A stretch of 64,000 nt of DNA from Clostridiaceae bacterium. Lineage in GTDB: Bacteria; Bacillota; Clostridia; Lachnospirales; Lachnospiraceae. The stretch's first letter is position 1, and the number at the start of each line of letters is the position of its first letter. Made by a program: the position numbers and the translations under genes. The stretch is from the NCBI GenBank assembly GCA_902362865.1, contig CABIYE010000002.1, positions 248,001 through 312,000 on the forward strand, written 5' to 3'. The notes under the pieces are model-generated. The model made no database searches. It saw only the letters and a program-made list of their open reading frames with translations, and had not been told where the DNA came from. Below, one piece after another: positions 8,821-17,068 of this stretch.

Positions 8821-9345
8821 TTAGACCTGTGAACGGATTTTTGCAAGCATATCCGTTCCGTTTAATACAAATTTGAAGTTCAGCTTGTCCAATTCGAGCG
8901 TGGTCTTGTTGTTGATCATGATTTTGATGTACAACACTTCCAGTTCGATTTCCGGTTCTCCTTTTTTCCCCTTTACCACTTTTCCGAGAGAAGTTGTGGA
9001 TGCTTTTCCCCTGACTACGATTTTTACCGGGTAGTACCCTGTCACTCCAGTAGTAGGGTCCATGCACTGCATGGATGCACGGAGTGTAAGCTGTGGCGGT
9101 TTGGTTGTGTTCATGAGACTGAATAAGTCCTCATAAAGCACGGAGAACGGAATCTTGATTTTCATGGATGAGAACTGTCCCGTTACAGGGTCCTCAATCT
9201 CTCCGAGTACCCCTGCACCCTCGATTGTATCCGTGAGTGCCTCCAGTTCCGGCAGTTCGATTTCGCCGGAGATTCCGATTAATTTCTTCGCTCTGTCGTT
9301 GTAGACATTGTAGTGGTTTAACACCTCAGGAATTACCATGCCCAT
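8821..9345 (-). CDS. Major tail tube protein
   Basis: A 174-residue protein of the contractile tail tube family (P2 gpFII-like). It starts MGMVIPEVLNHYNVYNDRAK and has the beta-rich core PELEALTDTIEGAGVLGEIE, then MKIKIPFSVLYEDLFSLMNT and PEIELEVLYIKIMINNKTTL. It forms the inner tube through which DNA passes. It lies 2 nt after the sheath gene stop and just before the tail chaperone, the canonical sheath-tube-chaperone-tape measure order. Confidence 0.9.
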   Translation of the reverse strand: MGMVIPEVLNHYNVYNDRAKKLIGISGEIELPELEALTDTIEGAGVLGEIEDPVTGQFSSMKIKIPFSVLYEDLFSLMNTTKPPQLTLRASMQCMDPTTGVTGYYPVKIVVRGKASTTSLGKVVKGKKGEPEIELEVLYIKIMINNKTTLELDKLNFKFVLNGTDMLAKIRSQV

Positions 9346-9347
9346 CT

Positions 9348-10790
9348 TTATTCACCTCCTGTTAATGCGTTAGAGAGCATTGACGTGTCATAGGACAGGA
9401 TGTTGTTGATTTCCTGTGCCGGAGTATATGGTGCGATGCTCTGACGGAATGTCATCTTACCTGCCAGGATATCTGTGTCCGGGTTGTCGCTCTTTAAGTA
9501 CTGGATGTTTGCCCCTGCCCATTTGTCTGGTGCATAGGCTGCACACCGAATATTCTCGGAATCAACAACGCTTTCAATCAGAACGCTGTTCATCGGGTCA
9601 TCCACCTTGTCAAAGTACGACTGGATGAATGTATTTCCCTGCCAGTTGAACATCCTGCGGACTGCGAGCCAGATATCCTTTGCATCCTTGCTGCTTGGAT
9701 ATGCCCCGGTATAATTTCCCCAGAGTTTCCATCCGTTCATGTTAAATGCGGTAGCGACACCAAAGCTGTTGACAACATTCGCTTGGTCTAAGTCGAGGTT
9801 GACCTCCGTTCCGTCTGCAAGGCAAGTTCCCGTAATTCCTAGCAGTTTGTTGGACGGGGAAACACTTGGGACATCTTCATTCTCCGCATCGGTGTATGCA
9901 ATCAATGCTGCATTTACTGCAGATCCTGCAAAGATGTAATCTCCCACCTTATAGCAGAGCCATGACGGGTAGCAGAATTCTGATGTAAAACCACTGTTTT
10001 CTTTTGTCTCTCCGCAGTCCGTGTACTTGGTAGCCGTATTTGTGTCAATGTCCACAAGAGCCATTGCCTTAAATACACCATTGATGTTCGCTGCCTTTGC
10101 CGCCAGTGCAATTCCGACCTCTGCTTCCTGTGACCATCCCGGTGCAAGAAGCAGACCCGGTACAGTCTTCAGTTTTGGATACACCTGCCGGATGAGTTCC
10201 ATCCCTGTCTCTTTCCCTGTCGCCGCATTGTATGAGCCGATAATGTCCGTCTTGGTTACTGCGGTTGGGTCTACGACCTTTCCTGTAACTGCGAGAGATG
10301 CTGCTGACGCTCCCTTGCCACCCTTGATCAGATTAATAATAAGCGTTCCATCTGTATCAAACTCAGTTGTGTAGTCCGTTCCTGCAGCCAGTGTTGTGTC
10401 TCCGTTTTTCAACACGAGCGTTGATGGAACAACTCCCTGCTCTGCAATCTTTGCCTGCATGGACTCCACAGCTACCGTTTCAGTTGCTATTGCCTTGTTA
10501 TGTTTCTGCGGATCAAGTACGTTAATATAAACGACTGGCGACACTTGAAAAATATTGTTTGTGATATACATCGTCTGGCACAATGTAAAATTATTGAAAT
10601 CATCCACATATCCTAATGCAGCCATTGCTTCTGCTGCGGAATTTGCAAGCACTGGCACATTGACTACCTGTTCCGGGTTTTCAACCATGTGGACTGGTGC
10701 TGTACCAATTACGACCTGCACAGATGAATTTCCTACAACTGGCACTGTGAGTGCAGTGCCCTGTTCGTAGATATAAACTCCATGTTTCAT
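9348..10790 (-). CDS. Tail sheath protein
   Basis: A 480-residue contractile sheath protein (P2 gpFI-like). It begins MKHGVYIYEQGTALTVPVVG, and the C-terminal half has the conserved VNSFGVATAFNMNGWKLWGN, DIWLAVRRMFNWQGNTFIQS and MTFRQSIAPYTPAQEINNIL segments. The sheath contracts to drive the tube through the host envelope. Its presence defines the phage as a myovirus type. Length is in the normal range, and the tube gene follows after 2 nt. Confidence 0.93.
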   Translation of the reverse strand: MKHGVYIYEQGTALTVPVVGNSSVQVVIGTAPVHMVENPEQVVNVPVLANSAAEAMAALGYVDDFNNFTLCQTMYITNNIFQVSPVVYINVLDPQKHNKAIATETVAVESMQAKIAEQGVVPSTLVLKNGDTTLAAGTDYTTEFDTDGTLIINLIKGGKGASAASLAVTGKVVDPTAVTKTDIIGSYNAATGKETGMELIRQVYPKLKTVPGLLLAPGWSQEAEVGIALAAKAANINGVFKAMALVDIDTNTATKYTDCGETKENSGFTSEFCYPSWLCYKVGDYIFAGSAVNAALIAYTDAENEDVPSVSPSNKLLGITGTCLADGTEVNLDLDQANVVNSFGVATAFNMNGWKLWGNYTGAYPSSKDAKDIWLAVRRMFNWQGNTFIQSYFDKVDDPMNSVLIESVVDSENIRCAAYAPDKWAGANIQYLKSDNPDTDILAGKMTFRQSIAPYTPAQEINNILSYDTSMLSNALTGGE

Positions 10791-10792
10791 CT

Positions 10793-11089
10793 TTATAATC
10801 CTCCTTTAAGTGTCAGTGCTTTTGTGAACGCACTGTAAATATAACCTTTTCTCTCCCTGAGCATTTTGCAGGCTGCAGGGTACTCAAGTATCGGAATGAA
10901 AAGATTTTTCAGTTCCGGTACTTTATCCAATAACTCCTGCGTTCTGCTTGGTATCTCCGTATAAACCCTGTTCTGTATTCCGATTCCGTTTACTGTCGGT
11001 CCTACATACATCAGAGGTTCTGATGCTTTCGCTTTTCGTGCGGTGGCTTTCTTCGGCACAACTGTTTCGCTTTTCGCTCTAGCAGTCAT
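10793..11089 (-). CDS. Small phage protein upstream of the sheath, unknown
   Basis: A 98-residue protein with a basic, Ala/Lys-rich N-terminus (KSETVVPKKATARKAKASEP), then MYVGPTVNGIGIQNRVYTEI and a helical C-terminus (AACKMLRERKGYIYSAFTKA). I do not recognise a named family. Genes of this size directly upstream of a sheath gene are common in Mu/P2-like clostridial prophages. It overlaps the preceding tail-completion-type gene by 11 nt and is 2 nt from the sheath start, so it is part of the tail operon. Confidence 0.6.
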   Translation of the reverse strand: MTARAKSETVVPKKATARKAKASEPLMYVGPTVNGIGIQNRVYTEIPSRTQELLDKVPELKNLFIPILEYPAACKMLRERKGYIYSAFTKALTLKGGL

Positions 11090-11558
11090 AGTTTGGTATC
11101 CTCCTTCCTATCTTTGGAACCCTGAACTTGATTTCTACCCCTCCGAAGTAAAAGGGATATGTATCTTCGTCCTGTACTGCCCATTCCATGTTTTGCTCTG
11201 CACGGTACTTTCCGTTCAGCAAAGGTTCTGATGCGAATCTGTCAGTGATCCGCTGAATCATCACGAGGATGTTCTTGTGTCCGGGTGCATCCTTATCGTT
11301 CTCGCAAATGCCAAGTATGATATCTACGGTTACGAGCCACGGACTGTCGTCATCCTCAGTTCGCCCCTCGGACGTCCTGACGATAAAATATGGAAAAAAC
11401 TGCGATTCATCCTCTTCATCTGATTCGATGATGGGAAGCCGATATTCGTATCCCTTGATGCCTGTCACGGTTTCTCCTGCGGTGTTCTTCGTGATTACAT
11501 CTTTCAGAATGTCCTCGATTTCCGTCACGAGGTCGCTTTGCAACATTAGTGGTGTCAT
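11079..11558 (-). CDS. Probable tail terminator/completion protein
   Basis: A 159-residue protein. It starts MTPLMLQSDLVTEIEDILKD, then has acidic stretches (ESDEEDESQFFPYFIVR) and DIILGICENDKDAPGHKNIL followed by VMIQRITDRF. This pattern (helix, beta sheet with a PYF-V strand, long helix) resembles tail terminator or tail completion proteins that close the tube before head joining. Its position between the minor tail Z-like gene and the sheath gene agrees. The family call is tentative because no diagnostic motif is visible. Confidence 0.5.
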   Translation of the reverse strand: MTPLMLQSDLVTEIEDILKDVITKNTAGETVTGIKGYEYRLPIIESDEEDESQFFPYFIVRTSEGRTEDDDSPWLVTVDIILGICENDKDAPGHKNILVMIQRITDRFASEPLLNGKYRAEQNMEWAVQDEDTYPFYFGGVEIKFRVPKIGRRIPNYDC

Positions 11559-11570
11559 GTCTGCCTCCTG

Positions 11571-12140
11571 TTATATAACCTTTCTTACTTGTTCCCATAC
11601 TTTGTCGTGCAGTGTTTTTGCAATATAATCTTGCATTTCTCCTTGACCGCCACGCTCTCCTTCATAGATTTTTCGCACCATCATTGGCACTGAATTAGAG
11701 TGGAGCACCTTTATCGGGAATCGGCTCTTTGTTTCTCTTTGTGCTATCAACCCACTTGCACTTCCACCCGGAACAATGAAGGCACTTGCGCTCGCTGAAT
11801 TTACAAGTCCTTTTAATCCGCTTTTTGTAATGTCTGCTTTTACCCCGGATTTAGGTTTGCTTATTTTGAACTGTTGGATGGTTCTTGGTCGCCCTTGCGA
11901 CTTGATGGTCGCATCAAGATGTCCCGCACTCGCTCTCTGCGTTTGTATTTCGCTGTTGAATGTTCCGGCTTTGATTGTATATCCCGCAGTTCTTCCCTGC
12001 TTGATTTTTCGAAGCGCAATTGTGGCTGTCTGGTTAATGGCATTCCGAAGAACTCTTGGCACTTTTTTCGGAGCATCTTCCAGAACTCTTTGAACTCGCT
12101 TCATGTCCCGCTCATCCACTTTAATGTAAAAATCACTCAT
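11571..12140 (-). CDS. Prophage minor tail protein Z-like
   Basis: A 189-residue basic protein. The N-terminal half (DMKRVQRVLEDAPKKVPRVL, RNAINQTATIALRKIKQG) and the C-terminal VPMMVRKIYEGERGGQGEMQ match the lambda Z/Mu-like minor tail family, which acts at the neck or tail tip during head-tail joining. It overlaps the preceding head-tail joining gene by 4 nt. The family members vary in sequence, so the call rests on the pattern of an N-terminal helix pair, a beta-rich middle and position. Confidence 0.65.
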   Translation of the reverse strand: MSDFYIKVDERDMKRVQRVLEDAPKKVPRVLRNAINQTATIALRKIKQGRTAGYTIKAGTFNSEIQTQRASAGHLDATIKSQGRPRTIQQFKISKPKSGVKADITKSGLKGLVNSASASAFIVPGGSASGLIAQRETKSRFPIKVLHSNSVPMMVRKIYEGERGGQGEMQDYIAKTLHDKVWEQVRKVI

Positions 12141-12469
12141 GCTCTGTTCGCCTCCAGTGTGATGGAATAGATTCCATCTTCATCTATGGCATCTGCCACA
12201 CGGTATGACCTCTTGTCCATAATTAGCAGGCTACCCTGTTTCGGTAATGGTCCGAAGTCGGCAGCAGATATATAAATCAGCTTCTGGTTCTTGTAGATGC
12301 CATCCATGTTTTGGTTGTAGCGTTTTTCACGCTCTATCTGCTCATTTGAGTCCACCTGCACAGCCATCTCTTTTCCGTTGATGGTGTGCAGGTCTGCGAA
12401 TTCATCCGGTCGGAGAAATACGCCGCTGACATCTGCCTGCACGAGTTCCTTGAATGACCGTTTAACCAT
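12137..12469 (-). CDS. Probable head-tail joining protein
   Basis: I place the start at the ATG at 12469 (110 residues, MVKRSFKELVQADVSGVFL) because AAGGGGG precedes it at a good distance and it overlaps the preceding gene stop by 8 nt. The frame is open further upstream, but that part would lie wholly inside the neighbour. The sequence VSGVFLRPDEFADLHTINGK and LLIMDKRSYRVADAIDEDGI looks like a small beta-barrel connector of the lambda FII/ATP-binding-sugar family. The function is inferred from position between decoration and minor tail genes. Confidence 0.6.
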   Translation of the reverse strand: MVKRSFKELVQADVSGVFLRPDEFADLHTINGKEMAVQVDSNEQIEREKRYNQNMDGIYKNQKLIYISAADFGPLPKQGSLLIMDKRSYRVADAIDEDGIYSITLEANRA

Positions 12470-12737
12470 TCTTTTTCGCCCCCTTGCTTCTCGCAGGGGT
12501 CTTTGGCACTCTGCCAACTACGCTGTCAGCGGTTTCCCCATTCGGGGACTGTCCTGCCAGTCCTGCCTGCGCTGTGACTGACTTCGCCTTGCCCTTGGGT
12601 TTTTCTTCCTCCTGCCATACTGCGGTCTTGGCATCAAGCCATGCCTGCACCATCGCCGCATCGTCTGCCGGGAGGTTTTCCCCGACTTCGTACTGCCGGG
12701 AGCGGTACAGGATGGGATAGATTGCTACCAGTTTCAT
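12462..12737 (-). CDS. Small head-region protein, unknown
   Basis: A 91-residue protein from ATG 12737, chosen because AGGAGG lies 8 nt upstream; a GTG three codons earlier would sit inside that site. The N-terminal 40 residues (MKLVAIYPILYRSRQYEVGE) are globular and the C-terminus is a low-complexity, basic Pro/Ala/Lys tail. I know no function. It sits between the decoration protein and the head-tail joining gene. Similar short proteins with a hydrophobic-strand start and a Lys-rich tail occur at this place in other head modules. Confidence 0.55.
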   Translation of the reverse strand: MKLVAIYPILYRSRQYEVGENLPADDAAMVQAWLDAKTAVWQEEEKPKGKAKSVTAQAGLAGQSPNGETADSVVGRVPKTPARSKGAKKNG

Positions 12738-12749
12738 GGCCGCCACCTC

Positions 12750-13073
12750 CTATCCAATCTTTACGAGTACCTTTGTGTCTGCCGCCGCTGCGTCCGCTGC
12801 TGCAAAGCCTGCCGGAGTGCCTCCCTCCGTATCCGTGATGCCTGCTCCGTCATAGTAGACGGTCTGCCCCATGGTAATGGCGGCAGTCCCGGTCTTATCA
12901 AACTCAAACACCCCGGTCACATGCAGGTCGCCTTTTGCACCGGGTGCGATGTCCGTGCCTGCAATTCCGATTCTGCCTGTCAGCTCCACTACAGTGTTGG
13001 CTTCAATAACCGTTGTTCCTGCGTTGGTAAAGTCGAGGGATTCTCCCCTCTGCCAGTATGCTGCTTTGCTCAT
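12750..13073 (-). CDS. Capsid decoration-type protein (DUF2190)
   Basis: A 107-residue beta-rich protein that begins MSKAAYWQRGESLDFTNAG and contains VIEANTVVELTGRIGIAGTD, GDLHVTGVFEFDKTGTAAIT and MGQTVYYDG. This matches the DUF2190 family, which lies next to the major capsid gene in many phages and is thought to stabilise or decorate the head. It starts 19 nt after the capsid gene stop with a good ribosome binding site. The decoration role comes from genome context of the family, not from this sequence. Confidence 0.8.
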   Translation of the reverse strand: MSKAAYWQRGESLDFTNAGTTVIEANTVVELTGRIGIAGTDIAPGAKGDLHVTGVFEFDKTGTAAITMGQTVYYDGAGITDTEGGTPAGFAAADAAAADTKVLVKIG

Positions 13074-13092
13074 CTTTGCGCTCTCCTTTCCC

Positions 13093-14664
13093 TTATGCTA
13101 AGTTGATGGGGTTCTTCACTTCGATGCCCGGATTCTTGATTGCACCACGGTAATCCATGACGCTCACGCCCCAGTCGAGGTAAATATCCCATACAAATCC
13201 AAGAGTGCCCGGAGTTTCCATTCTTCTGATAGTCGGAATCTCCTGTCCGTTCAGATAATCCACTTCCATGAAGTCCGTGTCATCCTTTGCCCCCAGTAAC
13301 CACCAAGGCATCACGTTTCCAAAACCGCCGCAGAGTGCGTTGATGGTCGGGTCCTCTACCACCGTGATGCTGTCCTTGTATCTGTACAGCGGATTGACTG
13401 CCTGCGTGTTGCCCTCAGTATTGATGGTTGGACTGTAGAACAGGGTGTACATATCAAACATATAGCCGCTCGGTACGATGATAATTGCCGGACGGATGAT
13501 GATTGCCTCTCCGAACTGGTCTTTCTGGTTCTGCAGTGCGAGGATCATTCCCTGCACCGCTTCCTTGGTGATGCCGGTTCCTTTTGCGAGCAGGTTCATG
13601 TGTGCGCTGCTGAACAATGGAGTACCGTCATAGATTGCCGGGTTGCCCACCAGAACCTGATAGCACTGCTTGTTGATCGTCTTTCTTGCGCTCGCTGCGT
13701 ACTTGGCAGGGATTCTTGTCACGAGGTCGATGTCGTCATTGATGAATGCCTGTCTGGTCAGCGTAAACTGGCGGCCATACGTTTTCAGCTTTCTGGTCGG
13801 GAGTTTCTCATCCCCGAACACATCATGCTTCAGTTCGCCGCCCTCCGGCACTTCGAGGAATTCCCCGACCGGGCCGGCTAAGTAGTTGTTGTCGTGGGTC
13901 TTGAAGTCCTTAAGGCTGCCTTTCTTCGTCCACTGGTCGAATGTAACTGCCACGGTCTTGTGCCCTTCAACGTATGCCTTGTTGATGGCATTGTCGAGGA
14001 TTGCCGGGAACGCTGCGGTCGGATTATAGAACTGACGCTGTAACATTCCATACAGTTCATCAGACGATCTCCTGTTCAGTCCGCTGTGCCCTTCAGCCGA
14101 CAGGCATTCGATGGCAAGGTCACGGAGCGTCATGCCCATCATCTGCCTTGCACCGTCTGCCGGGTTCGCTAAAGCCATGCCGCTTCTCATCACGAGTGCG
14201 TCCGCTGCTGCCGCCCGGAATTTGTCCTCGGCACTTTCTGTCACGGTCGCCCTGCCCTGCGCCGGGATGGGTGCTCCATGCTGTCTGACGTGTTCCAGTG
14301 CCGCTTCCCTCACTGCGTCCACAGTGCTACCATTCTGGATGTAGGTATCAGCCTCCAGTCCGAAATCCCGGCAGATGGTCGTGATGCTTCTGATCCTGTT
14401 GCGTTCCTCAGTGACCGCTCTCTGCGTTTCCGCTGCCGGGTCTGTCTGTGGCGCAGCAGGTGTGGGAGCGGGCGGTGTCTGACCTGCAACGCCTGCCTGT
14501 CTTTCCTCGGCTTCAATTTCCGAGGTCAGCGTTTCGATCTCCCTCTGCAGGGAGTCGAATTCACTCTGTTCTTCAGCGGTCAGATCACGACCTGCAGTCT
14601 TGGCTGCATTCACGATTTCCTGCTGGCGAAGCATTTTCTGCTGTCTTTTCTGCTTCTTGTTCAT
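13093..14664 (-). CDS. Major capsid protein (Mu gpT/HK97-fold type)
   Basis: A 523-residue protein. Residues 1-60 are a charged coiled coil (NKKQKRQQKMLRQQEIVNAA, LTAEEQSEFDSLQREIETLT), a scaffold-like delta region. From about 190 on it resembles Mu gpT-type major heads: VTFDQWTKKGSLKDFKTHDN, GRQFTLTRQAFINDDIDLVT, VGNPAIYDGTPLFSSAHMNL. Pairing with an upstream prohead protease suggests that the N-terminal arm is cleaved during maturation. It starts 4 nt inside the protease gene end with a strong AGGAGG. The length is longer than HK97 gp5 because of the scaffold arm. Confidence 0.85.
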   Translation of the reverse strand: MNKKQKRQQKMLRQQEIVNAAKTAGRDLTAEEQSEFDSLQREIETLTSEIEAEERQAGVAGQTPPAPTPAAPQTDPAAETQRAVTEERNRIRSITTICRDFGLEADTYIQNGSTVDAVREAALEHVRQHGAPIPAQGRATVTESAEDKFRAAAADALVMRSGMALANPADGARQMMGMTLRDLAIECLSAEGHSGLNRRSSDELYGMLQRQFYNPTAAFPAILDNAINKAYVEGHKTVAVTFDQWTKKGSLKDFKTHDNNYLAGPVGEFLEVPEGGELKHDVFGDEKLPTRKLKTYGRQFTLTRQAFINDDIDLVTRIPAKYAASARKTINKQCYQVLVGNPAIYDGTPLFSSAHMNLLAKGTGITKEAVQGMILALQNQKDQFGEAIIIRPAIIIVPSGYMFDMYTLFYSPTINTEGNTQAVNPLYRYKDSITVVEDPTINALCGGFGNVMPWWLLGAKDDTDFMEVDYLNGQEIPTIRRMETPGTLGFVWDIYLDWGVSVMDYRGAIKNPGIEVKNPINLA

Positions 14665-15254
14665 GATTCGTTACCTCCTTGGTTGATGATGTTTTTATTT
14701 ATTTGAAGCTGCCTTTCGTACCAGTCGAGAGTGCGGGTCTGCGTTCCCTGCCCGGTTTCTTCCAGTTCCCTTCCGACACCGACCGTGGGGTCCGCAGGCA
14801 CGCTCACGATTGATACTTCGTAAGGTGTCCACTTTCTTGCGATGTCTGCCGGTCCTGTGAACCTGCCATCTGCCGACTGTTTGTTTGGCATTACTTCCTC
14901 CCATGAATCTATCTGGTAGCCTACGGACACGCCTTTGAGGGTCCCGGACGCTACTTTCTGATAGATGAGTTCGGATTCGTCATCGGTGTCGAATTCAATC
15001 TCTGCCATGCCACGCATTTCCTCAATCCATGCCCGGCTGACTTTCCCGATGACCTTATCCCTGTTGTGGTTGTAGAGCACGACCCCGATGTCGTTAAGCC
15101 TTGAGAGATCTACAGCCCCTTCCGAATGGTCGAGGATTTCCGTTCCCCACCACCGTTCGTATGGTTCTTCCGAGGAAAAAGAAATGATGAATTTCCGCTC
15201 ATTCCCCTCGCCCTCCATGGCTCTGATGGAATTAACCGTCAGTTCCCTCGTCAT
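14661..15254 (-). CDS. Prohead serine protease (HK97/U35 family)
   Basis: I start it at the ATG at 15254 (197 residues, MTRELTVNSIRAMEGEGNE); the frame is open further upstream but would overlap the portal gene extensively. Family marks are YERWWGTEILDHSEGAVDL, the catalytic His region VLYNHNRDKVIGKV, the Ser region GTLKGVSVGYQ, and the closing EVSIVSVPADPTVG. The protease matures the prohead by cleaving scaffold and capsid arm. It overlaps the portal gene by 23 nt and the capsid gene by 4 nt. The start remains uncertain because no ideal ribosome binding site is seen. Confidence 0.85.
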   Translation of the reverse strand: MTRELTVNSIRAMEGEGNERKFIISFSSEEPYERWWGTEILDHSEGAVDLSRLNDIGVVLYNHNRDKVIGKVSRAWIEEMRGMAEIEFDTDDESELIYQKVASGTLKGVSVGYQIDSWEEVMPNKQSADGRFTGPADIARKWTPYEVSIVSVPADPTVGVGRELEETGQGTQTRTLDWYERQLQINKNIINQGGNES

Positions 15255-16821
15255 CTGTCTGGCTTTCGCCCTCTGCTTCCCCTGTGCCGGATTCTCCTTC
15301 TTCCCCGGTCTGCTCTCCTGCCCCCTCGTCAGCGAGGTCGGCTTTCTTATCCTCCTCGTCCTCGTAGAGTTCTGATGCTGTCTGGTCAAAAATCACACCT
15401 CCTAAGTCGATACCTTTTTCCTTTGCGTACTCCAGTACCTCTGCCATCTCGTCAATCTGTTCTTTCCAGTCACGCCCCTGTTCGGCTGCGATCTGCTTGA
15501 ATGTTTTCTGCCCGGTATTAAGGGCAATCTTGTTAGCATTGGCTTCCTTCTGCGGGTCAATCCACTTCTTTGGTGCTGCCACCCATGCGTGTTCGAAGTA
15601 TTTGTCCTTGTTTTCCCAGAAGTCCTTTGCGTCAATCAGTCCTGCGAGCCACATGGAAATGACAAAGGTTTCATATACCTCGTCCATGACTTCCATCAGC
15701 AGTTCCTTTTCCGCTGCGTAGGTCATCTCGTCCTCAATGATGCCCTGTCTGGTGGATGAGTAGTTGCTTTCCGACATATCCCTGCTTGTGGCTTCGTAGC
15801 TGATTCCCTGCCCTGCGCCGACCAGTCTTTGCTGCAGTTTGATGTAACTGGCTGCATCGGTCGCCTGCCCGGTCGGATTTACCACCTGTATCTCATCTCC
15901 GGCGTTTAATTCTTTGATCATGCCGGGGGTAATGGACTTGCCTTGGTAGGATTCGTGTGGGGCTGGCGGTGCGCCGGCCCTGCCTATCCCGGTGGTCGGC
16001 AATACTTTTTTGATGAATACCGAAAGGCAGGCAGCGATCCGTTCTTTGACGGATACTGCCACCATGAATTCGTTTGCGTCACGGATTCTGGTAATGGTCG
16101 GACTCATGTCGGACATCTCCCGAACCTGTGACGGTCTGCGTTTGGTGTATAAAAAAATGACATCTTTCGCATCCACCCATACAGGCTGCGAGAGTGCCAT
16201 TCCGTCTATGCTGTACTGCCTGATCCAGTACCCGATTGGTTTGTTGTATTCATTCATCTCGATGCCGCCTACGACCTTGTTGCTCTTTTTCTTCGGGAGC
16301 ATCTGGGAGTCGTCCAGTTCGTCCACCTCGAATGTCTGGAGTTTGAACGGAATAAAACCGTCCTTGGTGTACCTCTTTACAATGAGGATTCCTCCGTCTA
16401 TCTTTTTCCTCTGGACGCACATTCGCATCATCTGCGTGAAGGACTGCGTACCTGTCACATCACAGTTCTGCTTTTTGCACCATTTCTTCCACGCTGTCTG
16501 GAGAGTATCGTTCAGCGTGTCGCTCTCGGTCTTTGGCTGCAGCGTGTAGCCGCCTCCGATGACATTCCGGGTGTATGCCCCGATGACCGAGTTCATCATG
16601 TCGGAGTTGCGTTCCAGATCCCTTGCCCTTGCCCGGACATTATCCCGGCTGTAGCGGTCCGTAAATTCTGCCGACTGGTTGATCACTCTCCAGTTCGCAT
16701 TCCCCCGGCTGTAATCTCCGGCATCATAGTTCCTCATCTCCTGCAGGCTCTGCCTCCATGCTTCCCTGCGTGCCCCACGCTCCGGAGAGAAGAACCCGAT
16801 GATTCCATCTAACCAGTTCAT
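15232..16821 (-). CDS. Portal protein (lambda gpB family)
   Basis: A 529-residue lambda-type portal. It starts MNWLDGIIGFFSPERGARRE and has the family stretch NVRARARDLERNSDMMNSVI, then GAYTRNVIGGGYTLQPKTES and YEATSRDMSESNYSSTRQGI. The last 40 residues are acidic (Asp/Glu/Gly-rich). The portal forms the dodecameric ring for DNA entry and exit. It follows the gpW-like connector gene by 4 nt with a clear GGGGAGG site, and the terminase is two genes upstream, the lambda packaging order. Confidence 0.93.
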   Translation of the reverse strand: MNWLDGIIGFFSPERGARREAWRQSLQEMRNYDAGDYSRGNANWRVINQSAEFTDRYSRDNVRARARDLERNSDMMNSVIGAYTRNVIGGGYTLQPKTESDTLNDTLQTAWKKWCKKQNCDVTGTQSFTQMMRMCVQRKKIDGGILIVKRYTKDGFIPFKLQTFEVDELDDSQMLPKKKSNKVVGGIEMNEYNKPIGYWIRQYSIDGMALSQPVWVDAKDVIFLYTKRRPSQVREMSDMSPTITRIRDANEFMVAVSVKERIAACLSVFIKKVLPTTGIGRAGAPPAPHESYQGKSITPGMIKELNAGDEIQVVNPTGQATDAASYIKLQQRLVGAGQGISYEATSRDMSESNYSSTRQGIIEDEMTYAAEKELLMEVMDEVYETFVISMWLAGLIDAKDFWENKDKYFEHAWVAAPKKWIDPQKEANANKIALNTGQKTFKQIAAEQGRDWKEQIDEMAEVLEYAKEKGIDLGGVIFDQTASELYEDEEDKKADLADEGAGEQTGEEGESGTGEAEGESQTDDEGTDG

Positions 16822-16825
16822 CCCA

Positions 16826-17056
16826 TTACCTCCCCTCGAACACCGCCACGTAGGTATCGTCCAGTAAACTGGCTGAACCTGCGGCTGCGATCTGTGCTGT
16901 GAGGTCGTTCTTCATGTTGTAGAGTAGGCTCAAATCTGCCCGGCTCAGCTGCCTTGTGCCTATCTTGTAGGACTGGCCGCCGACAAGCACTGCATAGATG
17001 GCGTTGTTGACTTCTGTCAGCATCTCTGCGGCTGTATAATTGTTCTCTGCTGCCAT
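16826..17056 (-). CDS. Head-tail connector gpW-like
   Basis: A 76-residue protein that reads YTAAEMLTEVNNAIYAVLVG, then SYKIGTRQLSRADLSLLYNM. It is the compact helix-hairpin-helix pattern of lambda gpW, a connector needed after DNA packaging to allow tail joining. Its position between terminase large subunit and portal is exactly that of lambda W. Length matches the family (about 70 residues). Confidence 0.88.
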   Translation of the reverse strand: MAAENNYTAAEMLTEVNNAIYAVLVGGQSYKIGTRQLSRADLSLLYNMKNDLTAQIAAAGSASLLDDTYVAVFEGR

Positions 17057-17068
17057 GTTCTGCCTCCT